A DNA stretch of 64,000 nt from Salidesulfovibrio onnuriiensis (GTDB taxonomy: Bacteria > Desulfobacterota > Desulfovibrionia > Desulfovibrionales > Desulfovibrionaceae). A program made the translations under genes and the position numbers. The number at the start of each line of letters is the position of its first letter. The first letter of the stretch is position 1. This document shows, in pieces, positions 51,778 through 60,154 of this stretch. The stretch covers positions 2,649,001 to 2,713,000 of the forward strand of contig NZ_CP040751.1 of NCBI RefSeq assembly GCF_008001235.1. The letters run 5' to 3'. The notes beneath the pieces were generated by a model that saw nothing but the letters and a program-made list of their open reading frames with translations, was not told the origin of the DNA and searched no databases.

Positions 51778-52395
51778 CTAGGCAGGCTTGATGGCCAGGT
51801 ATTGATACACCTGGGGCGGATGGTAGTTTTCCTGCGGCACGAGGCTGACAGGGTCCATGTGGTACCTGCGGGCAATGAGATACGGGATGAGCCGCCGTCC
51901 CTTGCCCAGCCAGGACCGGGTCTCGAACACGTCGTCCACCAGAACGAGGCCGCCCCTGGCCATGTGCGGCTCCGCAGCCAGGTAGCATTCCAGGTGCGCC
52001 TGTTCCGAAGCCAGGCGCTCGTCAAAGGCCTCTTCCGTATCGAACATGCTGTAGTCCCAGCCGTCCAGATACAGCAGGTTCACGGGTTTGCGCAGCGAGT
52101 GCATGAATTCGATGCCGTCCCCGGTCACCAGATGGACATTGTCTGAAGGGATGTCGAATTCATCCAGAATTTCAGTGCAGAGGGCCGCGGCCTCGGGCTC
52201 GATATCCACGGAAAAAAGCTCCCCGCCGTACCGGGCCACATACCAGGCGAACAAGGGCGTGGAATAGCCGTCGGCCAGCCAATTGCCACGGCGGCGAGTG
52301 GTTCCCACCTCAACAATGACCGGATTCTCCACCTTGTCCAAGAGTTCCAGCGCGCGGGTAAACCCCTGCACGCGCCCGAACGGCGGTTTACGCAT
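51778..52395 (-). CDS. Class I SAM-dependent methyltransferase
   Basis: A 205-residue Rossmann-like protein. Motif I is VIVEVGTTRRRGNWLADG, acidic motif II is LFSVDIEPEAAAL and LVTGDGIEFM follows, with LLYLDGWDYSMFD and LVLVDDVFE further on. This is the Methyltransf_24 type often found with O-methylation of sugars or catechols; the target is unknown. Same strand as the GH13 gene, 47 bases upstream. Confidence 0.8.
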   Translation of the reverse strand: MRKPPFGRVQGFTRALELLDKVENPVIVEVGTTRRRGNWLADGYSTPLFAWYVARYGGELFSVDIEPEAAALCTEILDEFDIPSDNVHLVTGDGIEFMHSLRKPVNLLYLDGWDYSMFDTEEAFDERLASEQAHLECYLAAEPHMARGGLVLVDDVFETRSWLGKGRRLIPYLIARRYHMDPVSLVPQENYHPPQVYQYLAIKPA

Positions 52396-52484
52396 GAAAG
52401 ACTCCCTTGCTTCTTTGTTGAAAGGCCAAGCCTGAAGGTCACCCTACATGATGGGCAGTCGTGCGGCAACTTGAATGAAATTGA

Positions 52485-53132
52485 CTAGATATAGCCGTAC
52501 ATGACCATGAAATGGCAGAAGCTTCCCGCCATGACGAAGAGATGGAAGATTTCGTGGAAACCGAACCGGCCGGGCAAGGGATCGGGGCGCTTGAGCCCGT
52601 AAATGACCGCGCCGATGCTGTAGAGCACACCGCCCAGGACCAGCCAGGCCAGGGCTCCGGCCTCCAGGTTCATGACCAGGGGATAAATGCCCACCAGGGC
52701 CATCCACCCCATCGCCAGGAAAACGCCCGTGGAAAACCAGCGCGGCGCATTGATCCAAAACACCTTCAGAAAGATGCCGGCAACGGCGAGGCCCCAGGCG
52801 CAACCAAACAGGGACCAGCCCCAGCCGCCGCGCAGCGGAATGAGGCAGATCGGCGTATAGGTGGCCGCAATGTAGAAGAAAATCATGGAATGGTCGATAC
52901 GCCGAAGGATTCGCACCCCTTTTTCGGAAACCGGCAGCCAGTGATACAGGGTGCTGGCGGTATACAGCAGGACCATGCCGCAACCGAAGACGGAGAAGGT
53001 CACGATGTGCCAGGGCAGCGCCGGCGAAACCGACTTACCGAGAAGCATACCGGTCCCGAACACGGCAAGAACCGCCGCTATGCAGTGGGTCAACCCGCTC
53101 ATGGGATCGCGAAGCGCCTGTACAGAAGCCAT
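52485..53132 (-). CDS. Hemolysin III / PAQR family membrane protein
   Basis: A 215-residue protein with seven helices. The zinc-binding residues of the family are visible: ASTLYHWLPVSEKG (His after Ser/Leu/Tyr), RRIDHSMIFFYIA (Asp-His) and the C-terminal FHEIFHLFVMAG (HxxxH). Bacterial members resemble the adiponectin-receptor fold and may act as hydrolases of lipid amides. GGGAGGA precedes ATG 53132. Confidence 0.9.
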   Translation of the reverse strand: MASVQALRDPMSGLTHCIAAVLAVFGTGMLLGKSVSPALPWHIVTFSVFGCGMVLLYTASTLYHWLPVSEKGVRILRRIDHSMIFFYIAATYTPICLIPLRGGWGWSLFGCAWGLAVAGIFLKVFWINAPRWFSTGVFLAMGWMALVGIYPLVMNLEAGALAWLVLGGVLYSIGAVIYGLKRPDPLPGRFGFHEIFHLFVMAGSFCHFMVMYGYI

Positions 53133-53334
53133 GGCATTCCTCCCTTGCATGGTCCAACAGTTGTTCGAGTACCACCCGGCCCAATGAAAATCCAATTATT
53201 TCCAGTGGCAAAAAACACGCCCTGTTCCACGGCAGGTTTATAACCTTTTCAGCAGTTATAACCTTTGCGCATGAAAGGGCCATGAGGATATATTGATAAT
53301 AGAACGGGGATCCCTCTTCAACCAGGGAAGGGTA

Positions 53335-54810
53335 ATGACAGTTCGCCGACGCAGAAACACGAAAAACCTCTATGTGGTCAAGTCTGCCAACCAGAAGCTC
53401 CAGCAATTCGAGCCCAAAAGCCAGACCGAGACCAAGAGTATCTATGTGCTCCGCACCAACGAGGAGATCGTCAACAAGTATTGTTCAATCATCTACAACT
53501 TCGTCGACACCAACGGCGTCTTCCTGCTGGTGACCGACGACAAGCTCTTCTACCAAAGCTTCAAGACGGCCATCTCCTATGAACTGGGAATCGAGCTGGA
53601 TTTCATCCGGGTCACCAGCGACCTGGACAAGGCCAAGCATTTCATCGACTTCTACAAGGAAAACGGGCTGAAGCCGCTCATCTTTCTGGAATACTCCCTG
53701 CGAAACCAGTTCACGGCCCCGGTCCTCAAATACTTCAAGGAGCACCACCCGGACGTGCACGTCATCGTACTCTGCAAGAACGTGCCCCGAAAACGGCTTT
53801 TCCAGTTTCACGAGGAAGGTGCCGACAGCTACCTGGCAAAGCCGGCAAGCGCCAACGAAATCGTCAAGAAAATCGCATTCATCCTCCGTCCTCACAGCGA
53901 GATAGAAGCCATGCTCGACGACGGCCGGGCCTGCCTGCGCGACAACCGTTTCGAGGAAGCGGCCGCAATCGCCAACGAGATCCTGCACAAGCGCCCCGGT
54001 CATCCGCCCGGCCTGGTCCTGCTGGGGGATGCCTTCAAGGGTATGGCGAAGCGGGAACTGGCCCTGCGGGCCTACACCAATGCGGAAAAAGGGGCGAAGA
54101 TGTACCTGGATCCGCTCAAGCGCCTGGTGGCCTTCCACGAAGAGGACAGCAACCGCAACGAGATGCTCAAGTATCTCAAAAAGCTGGACCACCTCTCGCC
54201 CCACAACTGCAACCGCAAGATCCACATTGCCGAAGTCCACATGGGCATGGGTAACGCCGAGGCCGCAGAGGAATATCTGGACCAGGCCTTGGAGTCCGCC
54301 CAGAAGGAGGCCTTTTCAATCGTCAGCGAAATGGCCCTGGATATCGCGGAAAAGGCAAAGAACTGGAGCCCGGACCTGGCCATTAAATACTACAGGAAAA
54401 GCCTCCAATACATAAAGGATTCCCCGGGCAACACCCGCATGGACATCTTCAACCGCCTGGGGATAGCCCTGCGCAAGGAAGGCATGTGGACCGAGGCTGT
54501 CGAGGCCTACTCGGAAGCGGAAAAACTTGCGCCAAGGGATGAGAACATCCAGTACAACAAGGCGGTCGCCTATTATGAGGGAGGCGAACACAAACAGGCC
54601 TACAGCAATGTCCAGAAGGCCCTGAGGCTGAATCCGGAATTCTTCGTGGACAAGCCGGATATCGGTTTCCAGATCGGTGCCATCTGCCAGGAACTGGACA
54701 AACCCAAGGAAGCGCTCAAATTCTACAAGGCTGTTCAGGCCATGAATCCCACCTTCAGGAATGTGGGGATGGTCATCAAGAAGCTGGAAAGGACGGCCCA
54801 AAATGGTTGA
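53335..54810 (+). CDS. Pseudo-receiver domain fused to TPR repeats
   Basis: A 491-residue soluble protein. Residues about 60-185 follow the CheY-like receiver layout: FLLVTDD (Asp68, Asp69) and YLAKPASANEIVKKI (Lys169). The phospho-acceptor strand is LIFLEYSL, with Glu119 where Asp is expected, and Cys147 stands at the Ser/Thr switch position. The remaining 300 residues are TPR repeats (AVEAYSEAEKLAPRDENIQY and similar). Such proteins usually bring partners together. The ribosome site GGGAAGGG precedes ATG 53335. The stop overlaps the PilZ gene by 8 bases. Confidence 0.87.
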   Translation: MTVRRRRNTKNLYVVKSANQKLQQFEPKSQTETKSIYVLRTNEEIVNKYCSIIYNFVDTNGVFLLVTDDKLFYQSFKTAISYELGIELDFIRVTSDLDKAKHFIDFYKENGLKPLIFLEYSLRNQFTAPVLKYFKEHHPDVHVIVLCKNVPRKRLFQFHEEGADSYLAKPASANEIVKKIAFILRPHSEIEAMLDDGRACLRDNRFEEAAAIANEILHKRPGHPPGLVLLGDAFKGMAKRELALRAYTNAEKGAKMYLDPLKRLVAFHEEDSNRNEMLKYLKKLDHLSPHNCNRKIHIAEVHMGMGNAEAAEEYLDQALESAQKEAFSIVSEMALDIAEKAKNWSPDLAIKYYRKSLQYIKDSPGNTRMDIFNRLGIALRKEGMWTEAVEAYSEAEKLAPRDENIQYNKAVAYYEGGEHKQAYSNVQKALRLNPEFFVDKPDIGFQIGAICQELDKPKEALKFYKAVQAMNPTFRNVGMVIKKLERTAQNG

Positions 54811-55144
54811 GAACCGCAAACACGAACGAATTGAGCTCTTCAAGCCGCTGATATGCCATTTCAACATGGCCAACGGAAACACGACCTTCTGTTCGCTCAA
54901 AAACATCTCGTTGAGCGGGGCTCTTGTCGAATGCCGCCCCAACTGGGCCATGGACGAGCTCGAACCGGGCATCGCCGTCCAGCTCGTGGAATGCACGCCC
55001 CGGGAAAACGCCCTGTTTAACGCCGTCACAGGAATGCTCGTATGGAGCTACAAGAACTATTATGGAATCGAATTCGACGATCAGCTTTCCATGTCCACCG
55101 AAAAACTGACCCAATGGCTCACCCAGAACGGATTCATCTCATGA
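54803..55144 (+). CDS. PilZ-domain protein (cyclic di-GMP receptor)
   Basis: A 113-residue single PilZ domain. The two c-di-GMP contacts are present: RKHER (RxxxR, residues 5-9) and NISLSGALVE (D/NxSxxG). It is translationally coupled to the pseudo-receiver-TPR gene, so the two proteins likely work together in c-di-GMP-dependent control of motility or surface traits; the flagellar cluster begins less than 1 kb away. Confidence 0.88.
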   Translation: MVENRKHERIELFKPLICHFNMANGNTTFCSLKNISLSGALVECRPNWAMDELEPGIAVQLVECTPRENALFNAVTGMLVWSYKNYYGIEFDDQLSMSTEKLTQWLTQNGFIS

Positions 55145-55150
55145 GAACTG

Positions 55151-55573
55151 CTACTTGAGAATGCCCGCCCGTGCCTGTTCCAGCATGGAATCGACCATGG
55201 CCTGGTGCTTGGAGCTGTGTATGGAAGGTAGGTATTCATCCGAAAGGAACGACCAGACCAGCCGCGCAATGGCCGGTGAGGCTATGGCCGTGTAGGAGTT
55301 GAAGGATTCTTCATATTTATTCTGCATCTTGCTGCGGAAACTGCCGCTGCCGGTCATGTCGAAAACCACATCCACTCCCACGCCGATCTGAATCAGGCCG
55401 TCGAGATCCACAACCTTGATGCCTTTTTCCTCGGCCAGCTGCCGCCCCGGCGTATCCTTCACTTCCAGGACACAGACCACATTGAGCCCGCAATCGCTTT
55501 CAAGAACCTGTTCGAGAAAAAGGGTGCCGATCCGTCCCAAACCGGCAATGGCGATATTGTGTTCTTCTGTCAT
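55151..55573 (-). CDS. Small Rossmann-fold protein (homoserine/aspartate dehydrogenase NAD-domain-like)
   Basis: A 140-residue protein that starts with IAIAGLGRIGTLFLEQVL, a GxGxxG dinucleotide site, followed by VVFDMTGSGSFRSKM. This matches only the NAD-binding half of homoserine or aspartate dehydrogenases; no catalytic domain follows. It could be a redox or NAD sensor or a diverged stand-alone domain. It ends 7 bases from the convergent PilZ gene. Confidence 0.7.
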   Translation of the reverse strand: MTEEHNIAIAGLGRIGTLFLEQVLESDCGLNVVCVLEVKDTPGRQLAEEKGIKVVDLDGLIQIGVGVDVVFDMTGSGSFRSKMQNKYEESFNSYTAIASPAIARLVWSFLSDEYLPSIHSSKHQAMVDSMLEQARAGILK

Positions 55574-55714
55574 CGGATCCCCGCTTGATTGATGGAAACA
55601 GACAAATTAGCGATACACGGACCAAAGGCCGAGGTAAATTATTGATTTCAATCGCCCGCCATTGACAGACGCCCTCCTTTTGAGGAAAGTCGCCGCAAAA
55701 GAAGGAGGTGGCCC

Positions 55715-55930
55715 ATCAATCTTCAAGACAGCATCTCACGTGCGCGCAAGCTCTCCCGCGAGCAGGGAACGGACATGGTCGTCGGAAAGGACGAAAGCGG
55801 CATGTGGGTCATTCTTCCCATCGACGACAGTTCGTCCGACCTGCTGCAGCCAAGCGTCATGGTCAACGGCAACGGCCTGAAATACCCGGAAGACCACGAA
55901 GTGGTCACCAGTCTCATTTCACGACAATAA
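55715..55930 (+). CDS. Small protein with apparent non-standard start
   Basis: About 71 residues that read well as protein: INLQDSISRARKLSREQG, then GKDESGMWVILPIDDSSSD. A strong AAGGAGG (55702-55708) is followed six bases later by ATC 55715, and no ATG, GTG or TTG exists in frame between there and the ATG at 55775. Using 55775 would give only 51 residues and discard the helical N terminus. Dropping one C from GGCCC would give GTG GCC ATC AAT, so a single-base insertion or sequencing error is another reading. Function unknown. Confidence 0.55.
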   Translation: MNLQDSISRARKLSREQGTDMVVGKDESGMWVILPIDDSSSDLLQPSVMVNGNGLKYPEDHEVVTSLISRQ

Positions 55931-55971
55931 CCCCGCTCTTCTCTTCCAAAATCCAAGGCCCGCTCCGGGCG

Positions 55972-56730
55972 TCACCAGGCCCGGTTGTCATTGGGCACAA
56001 AAAAGAAATCCACCCGGCGATTGGCCTGGCGGTTGGCCTCGGTCGTGCTGGGCAACAGGGGCTTGGCACTGGCAAAGCCCACCGCCTTCATGCGCTGGGG
56101 CGGGATATCCGAATGCCCGACGATCCAGCGCAGACAGGCTGCGGCCCGGGCCGCGGAAAGCTCCCAGTTGGATTTATAGGGGCCGGACTCGGGGTTTTCC
56201 CCGTCTGTATGCCCCCGGATAACCAGATTGAAATCGGTCTTTTTCAGGGAATCCACCACGCCATGAAGCACCTTGTCGGCCGATGGGCCGAGCCGTGCGG
56301 ATCCGGGTGCGAACAGGGCGCTGTTGCTGACCCGAAACATGACCCCGGATTTCTCGTGGCTGACCCGGGCAGCCTTGGTGAGATCCCGCGACCGGATAAG
56401 TTCCCGAAGTCGATCCCCGATCTCCACCATCTCCTTGCTCTTGGCCTGCCGGTCCTCGAACTTGAACCGGGTATCGCTGTAGGGAGCGGACAAGGCTCCC
56501 TTGTCCTCCTTCTGAACCCCCAGCGCCTCGGTAATGGACCCCATCATGATCTTGAAATTGGTGATGTCCTGGTTGGTGAAGGAAAGCAACAGCACGAAAA
56601 AGCACAGCAGCAAAGTGACCATGTCCGCGAAGGTGGCCATCCAGGGAGGAATGCCCTCCTCGGCGGGCGGCGGCGTCGGCGGTTTCTTGGGAGGCGGAAT
56701 CTCCAGTTTCTTCTTGTCTTGGGCTGCCAT
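55972..56730 (-). CDS. motB: MotB-like stator protein, second paralogue
   Basis: A 252-residue inner-membrane protein with one N-terminal helix, PPWMATFADMVTLLLCFFVL, including the proton- or sodium-binding Asp, and a C-terminal OmpA/MotB peptidoglycan-binding domain (VIRGHTDGENP, NWELSAARAAACLRW, NRRVDFFF). It is 11 bases after the other motB. It probably forms an alternative stator with MotA. ATG 56730 chosen over a GTG at 56748. Confidence 0.9.
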   Translation of the reverse strand: MAAQDKKKLEIPPPKKPPTPPPAEEGIPPWMATFADMVTLLLCFFVLLLSFTNQDITNFKIMMGSITEALGVQKEDKGALSAPYSDTRFKFEDRQAKSKEMVEIGDRLRELIRSRDLTKAARVSHEKSGVMFRVSNSALFAPGSARLGPSADKVLHGVVDSLKKTDFNLVIRGHTDGENPESGPYKSNWELSAARAAACLRWIVGHSDIPPQRMKAVGFASAKPLLPSTTEANRQANRRVDFFFVPNDNRAW

Positions 56731-56741
56731 GGTCTTCCCGC

Positions 56742-57506
56742 CTACCACGCGTCGCGCTGAGGCATATGCAGATAAAATTCCACCCGCTGATTCTTGCGCC
56801 TGTTTTCATCGGAATCATTAGGGACCGCCGGACGCGTATCCGCATAACCGACGGCCTTGGCCTTCTTGACGGGGAAATCTCCCTTTTTCAGGATGTAATC
56901 CAGGGCAACGGCGGCGCGGGCCGCGGAAAGTTCCCAGTTCGAAGGATATGCCTTGGTGGATATGGGGCGGTCGTCGCTGTGTCCGCGCACCACCAGGTTG
57001 AGGTCGTAATCCTTGAGCACCTGGACTATTTTATCGAGAATCTTGCCTGCATCCCTCTTGAGGGTGGCGGTTCCCGGCTCGAACAGGCGGGCAGCCTCGG
57101 TGCTGAACACCACGCCGTCCCGGTCGGACGTCACCCCGGTACCCTCGAGGATTTCCGCATCTTCCTTGTCGAGCAGGGACTTGATGCGCATGATGACGCC
57201 AAGAAAGACCCGCTCGTCGTGCGATATGCGGGCAACGGCCTTCTTGGCCTCCTTGCTCGTGCTGATGAGCTCCATATCCTCCGCCTTGGCCCGGATCTCG
57301 CGAACACCGAAGGCCCCCTTGATGGAGCCCATGGCATCCCGGAACTTTTCGACATCCTGATTGGCAAAGGAGAGGAGCAGCACGAAGAAACACAGCAGAA
57401 GCGTGACCATGTCGGCGAACGTGGCCATCCACGGCGGCAGCCCCTCGTCCTCGGGCGGCGGAACCGATTTCTTGGTTTCTATGACTTCTTCCAGTTCAGC
57501 GGCCAT
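56742..57506 (-). CDS. motB: Flagellar motor stator protein MotB
   Basis: A 254-residue stator subunit that anchors MotA to peptidoglycan. The helix GLPPWMATFADMVTLLLCFF has the ion-binding Asp; the OmpA-like domain has VVRGHSDDRPI, NWELSAARAAVALDY and RRKNQRVEF. It starts 12 bases after motA. The PomB-like layout (FxDMVTLLLCFFVLLLSF) is shared with the paralogue downstream. Confidence 0.93.
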   Translation of the reverse strand: MAAELEEVIETKKSVPPPEDEGLPPWMATFADMVTLLLCFFVLLLSFANQDVEKFRDAMGSIKGAFGVREIRAKAEDMELISTSKEAKKAVARISHDERVFLGVIMRIKSLLDKEDAEILEGTGVTSDRDGVVFSTEAARLFEPGTATLKRDAGKILDKIVQVLKDYDLNLVVRGHSDDRPISTKAYPSNWELSAARAAVALDYILKKGDFPVKKAKAVGYADTRPAVPNDSDENRRKNQRVEFYLHMPQRDAW

Positions 57507-57518
57507 ATCGCCCCCGGG

Positions 57519-58268
57519 CTATCCTTCGCGCAGGGCGGGTGCAAGGAAGGCCTGCAGCTTGTCCTTAACCACCGAGGGATGTTCCCCCTTCTGCACGGAG
57601 GCAACCCCCTCGATCATGATCTGCATGAACAGGGAGTCCTCTTCGGATCGCTCCTCGAGCTTCTTGGCAATGGGAATGAAGACCACGTTGGCCAAGACCG
57701 CGCCGTAAAAGGTCGTCAGCAGGGCCACGGCCATGGCCGGGCCGATGGAAGAGGGATCATCCAGGTTCTGGAGCATGTTCACCAGGCCGATAAGAGTACC
57801 GATCATGCCGAAGGCCGGGGCCATCATGCCCATGCCCTTGAAGACGCCCTGCCCCTGGCGGTGCCGCTGCTTCATGAAATCCAGCTCGATCTCCATGACC
57901 GACCGGACCAGGGCCTCGCTGGAGCCGTCCGCCACCAGCAGGATTCCCTTTTTCAAATAGTCGTCTTCAATGGGAACCTTTTCGAGGGCCACCAGACTTT
58001 CCTTGCGGGCCTTTTCCGCCAGCGCGGTAATGTTCCTGATGATCTCGTTGGGGTCCCGCGACTTGAAAAACAGGGTCTTCATGGCCACCTTGACCGTGCC
58101 GATAATCGCCTTGAGGGGAAACATGACGAAAGTGGCCGCAAAGGTGCCGCCGATAACCACGACCACCGAGGGAATATCCACGAACCCTCCGGGGTTCCCC
58201 CCCAGAAGAATGGTCGTGACAATCAGGCCGAAGCCCCCCACAAGTCCTATTAACGTTGCGATATCCAT
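57519..58268 (-). CDS. motA: Flagellar motor stator protein MotA
   Basis: A 249-residue inner-membrane protein with four helices. The conserved cytosolic loop with DDYLKKGILLVADGSSEALV and the last two helices with PAFGMIGTLIGLVNML and GPAMAVALLTTFYGAVLANV fit the PomA/MotA family. With MotB it turns ion flow into flagellar rotation; the ion (H+ or Na+) cannot be told from sequence alone. It starts 7 bases after fapA. Confidence 0.94.
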   Translation of the reverse strand: MDIATLIGLVGGFGLIVTTILLGGNPGGFVDIPSVVVVIGGTFAATFVMFPLKAIIGTVKVAMKTLFFKSRDPNEIIRNITALAEKARKESLVALEKVPIEDDYLKKGILLVADGSSEALVRSVMEIELDFMKQRHRQGQGVFKGMGMMAPAFGMIGTLIGLVNMLQNLDDPSSIGPAMAVALLTTFYGAVLANVVFIPIAKKLEERSEEDSLFMQIMIEGVASVQKGEHPSVVKDKLQAFLAPALREG

Positions 58269-58275
58269 AAAAAAA

Positions 58276-59391
58276 TCACTTTACTTTTGAAGAAGGCGCC
58301 ACTTTTACTTCATCTTCGTCGAAGTAAAAAACGACATCCTCATATTCGTCATCCACCTTCAGATAAGCGCTCCCGATACTTATCTCCGCTCCTGGCTTCA
58401 CTTTTCCGGGAACCAGCACCCTGCACTTGTGAATATGTTCCGTACGGTTGATGGTTGCCCACAACCGCCGTTTTCTTTTTCGTATCTTCTGCAGCTCCGC
58501 CCTGGCCTCCTCCAGTATGGGCCGGAACTCCGTGGCAAAATACCCGCCCCGCGCGACCTGGGTTTCGGCGTGCTGCACTGCCTGGAGCTCACTTTCCAGG
58601 CGGCGGTCAAGCTCCATGTCCGCATAAAGCAACCCGGGGTGATACCCCAGGGTGACGCTCATCTCGGCTCCCATGCCGCCGCCGAGCTGCTCGCCGACAT
58701 ACACATAATCCCTAGCGTAGACCTCGCAGCCTATCATGCGGCTGCCCACAACAAGCTTGTCCCCGGCAAAGACCTTGCTGTGCAGCAAGGCTCCCCGCAC
58801 CATGACGTTGCCGCCGGCCTTGACCGTTGCGTATTCGCAGAAGGCCAGCTTCATGTCGCTTCCGGACTCGAGAAAGGCCTCGCCTCCCCCCTTGACCCCG
58901 GACCGGCAGGAAAGGGTCTCCAAGGCATGCACCCTTGCACCCTGGACATGCCCTTCAATATCGATGTTCCGCGCCTTCAGGCTGAAACCGGTATTGACCA
59001 TGCCAAATACATTCAGGTTGGCGACAAAGTCGATATTGCCGGTGCTGAAATCGACATCCTTCCTGACGTTCAATGTCTGCCGGACACTGATGAGACCTTC
59101 CTCATAAAAGACGAAACCGTCACGGGCCGCGTAGAGCTTGCCGGGCTCGGCCGTCTTCGTGCCGGTTCCGCGTCCCGCGGGAACCGACATGTCCTCCTGT
59201 ACGAAACGGGAGTCAACGGCGTCGCGGGAAGAATCGTCCAACTCAACGACCTCGGCCAGCAGGTCCCCGCTGTTCACGTTCTGGACATAACTGAGTTCAT
59301 AATGATCCACACTGCCGTCTTCCATTTCCATGGGAGCAAGCTTGGTGTGATCAAAATCTGGATCGAAATAGTGTTTCAAATAGTACGTCAT
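58276..59391 (-). CDS. fapA: FapA / DUF342 polymer-forming protein
   Basis: A 371-residue protein. The middle (about 90-260) is a right-handed beta-helix-like repeat, with NIDFVANLNVFGMVNTGFSL and VKAGGNVMVRGALLHSKVF, and a coiled coil follows (ESELQAVQHAETQVARG; ARAELQKIRKRKRRLW). This is the FapA/DUF342 layout, a protein linked to flagellar assembly. It heads the fapA-motA-motB-motB operon. Confidence 0.85.
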   Translation of the reverse strand: MTYYLKHYFDPDFDHTKLAPMEMEDGSVDHYELSYVQNVNSGDLLAEVVELDDSSRDAVDSRFVQEDMSVPAGRGTGTKTAEPGKLYAARDGFVFYEEGLISVRQTLNVRKDVDFSTGNIDFVANLNVFGMVNTGFSLKARNIDIEGHVQGARVHALETLSCRSGVKGGGEAFLESGSDMKLAFCEYATVKAGGNVMVRGALLHSKVFAGDKLVVGSRMIGCEVYARDYVYVGEQLGGGMGAEMSVTLGYHPGLLYADMELDRRLESELQAVQHAETQVARGGYFATEFRPILEEARAELQKIRKRKRRLWATINRTEHIHKCRVLVPGKVKPGAEISIGSAYLKVDDEYEDVVFYFDEDEVKVAPSSKVK

Positions 59392-59580
59392 AAGGAACGC
59401 GTATCCGGATGCAGGCCGATGGATGTCAATATCACTAAAAAATAAAAGGAATTAAGAGGGTATGTGTGTTCATTATGTGAATTATTACATTCAAAACCAT
59501 TCGTCAATGGAGGTATTATTTCCCGAATGATTTTATTTGTCGAAAAAAGCCTTCCATTTCAGGCAGCAAGCATAAAAAAA

Positions 59581-59598
59581 GCCGGCTAAAAAGCCGGC
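59581..59598 (-). terminator. Rho-independent terminator (minus strand)
   Basis: GCCGGCT, TTTT loop and AGCCGGC on the minus strand, then TTTTTTT. It ends the small membrane-protein gene at 59626-59799. Confidence 0.9.
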
Positions 59599-59625
59599 CT
59601 TCGATTCCTTTTTCTAACAAGTAAT

Positions 59626-59799
59626 TCAGAATTCTTCCTTGGGATAATACAAGGGGCAGGAACTCCCCACCTCAAACCTGATCAAATTTTGCCGAGGGAT
59701 CCAGTCCTTATCCTCCAAAGGTGATTTTTTTCCCGTCACATGCTCGATCCCCGCCACTCCCAAAATCGTCAGAACCACGATGAACAGCAATATCCGCAT
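59626..59799 (-). CDS. Small membrane protein, unknown function
   Basis: A 57-residue protein: one N-terminal helix (MRILLFIVVLTILGVAGI) and a short polar tail ending YYPKEEF. The ATG is preceded by AGGAG, and a strong terminator follows the stop, which together support a real gene. It may be a single-pass inner-membrane protein or a secreted peptide. Confidence 0.65.
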   Translation of the reverse strand: MRILLFIVVLTILGVAGIEHVTGKKSPLEDKDWIPRQNLIRFEVGSSCPLYYPKEEF

Positions 59800-60154
59800 C
59801 AACAACACTCCTAGGGAATAATTTTCACACCGCCATCCTAAGCAAGTTGCATTCCAGAACCCAACATTACAAACCCGCAAAGTATGAAGAAGCCCATATT
59901 AATGCATTCCTTATTTTAAGAAAAAAAGTAATCAATAGCAGTATATTAAATTTTTCCTATAAAAACTCTAGACTTTAATCCTACTCCCAAGCCTTGGAAT
60001 AAAGTGTCACACCGGACAGGATGAAACGCCTAAAAATCCGCCAAGGCAACAAAAAGGATCCCTCCCCTAAAGAAATTCGCACATGAGCCGATAACATTAA
60101 CGACAGCCACTGAATTGCTGGGGAGTATTCAGGGAAAACCAGGGAGGGAGAACC
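59800..60154. other. Intergenic region with flaG promoter
   Basis: About 350 bases, AT-rich in the first part. It holds the sigma-28 promoter of flaG (listed separately) and a short untranslated leader with GGGAGGG just before the flaG start. No other gene is seen. Confidence 0.6.
60068..60094 (+). promoter_or_regulatory. Sigma-28 (FliA) promoter of flaG
   Basis: TAAA (60068-60071), exactly 15 bases, then GCCGATAA (60087-60094), the full E. coli-type consensus. It lies 61 bases before the flaG ATG. Confidence 0.9.

Noticed and set aside
53293-53334. Longer N terminus for the pseudo-receiver protein
   Set aside because: The upstream start codon lacks a ribosome site, while GGGAAGGG directly precedes ATG 53335.
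47565-55150. Genomic island integrated at tmRNA
   Set aside because: The gene content looks accessory, but no integrase next to ssrA and no direct repeat of the tmRNA 3' end was seen within the window, so an island cannot be claimed.
55708-56760. 350-codon plus-strand frame starting with GTG behind AAGGAGG
   Set aside because: The GTG overlaps the ribosome site itself, and the frame runs opposite the MotB paralogue; the neighbouring frame at 55715 codes a more protein-like sequence.
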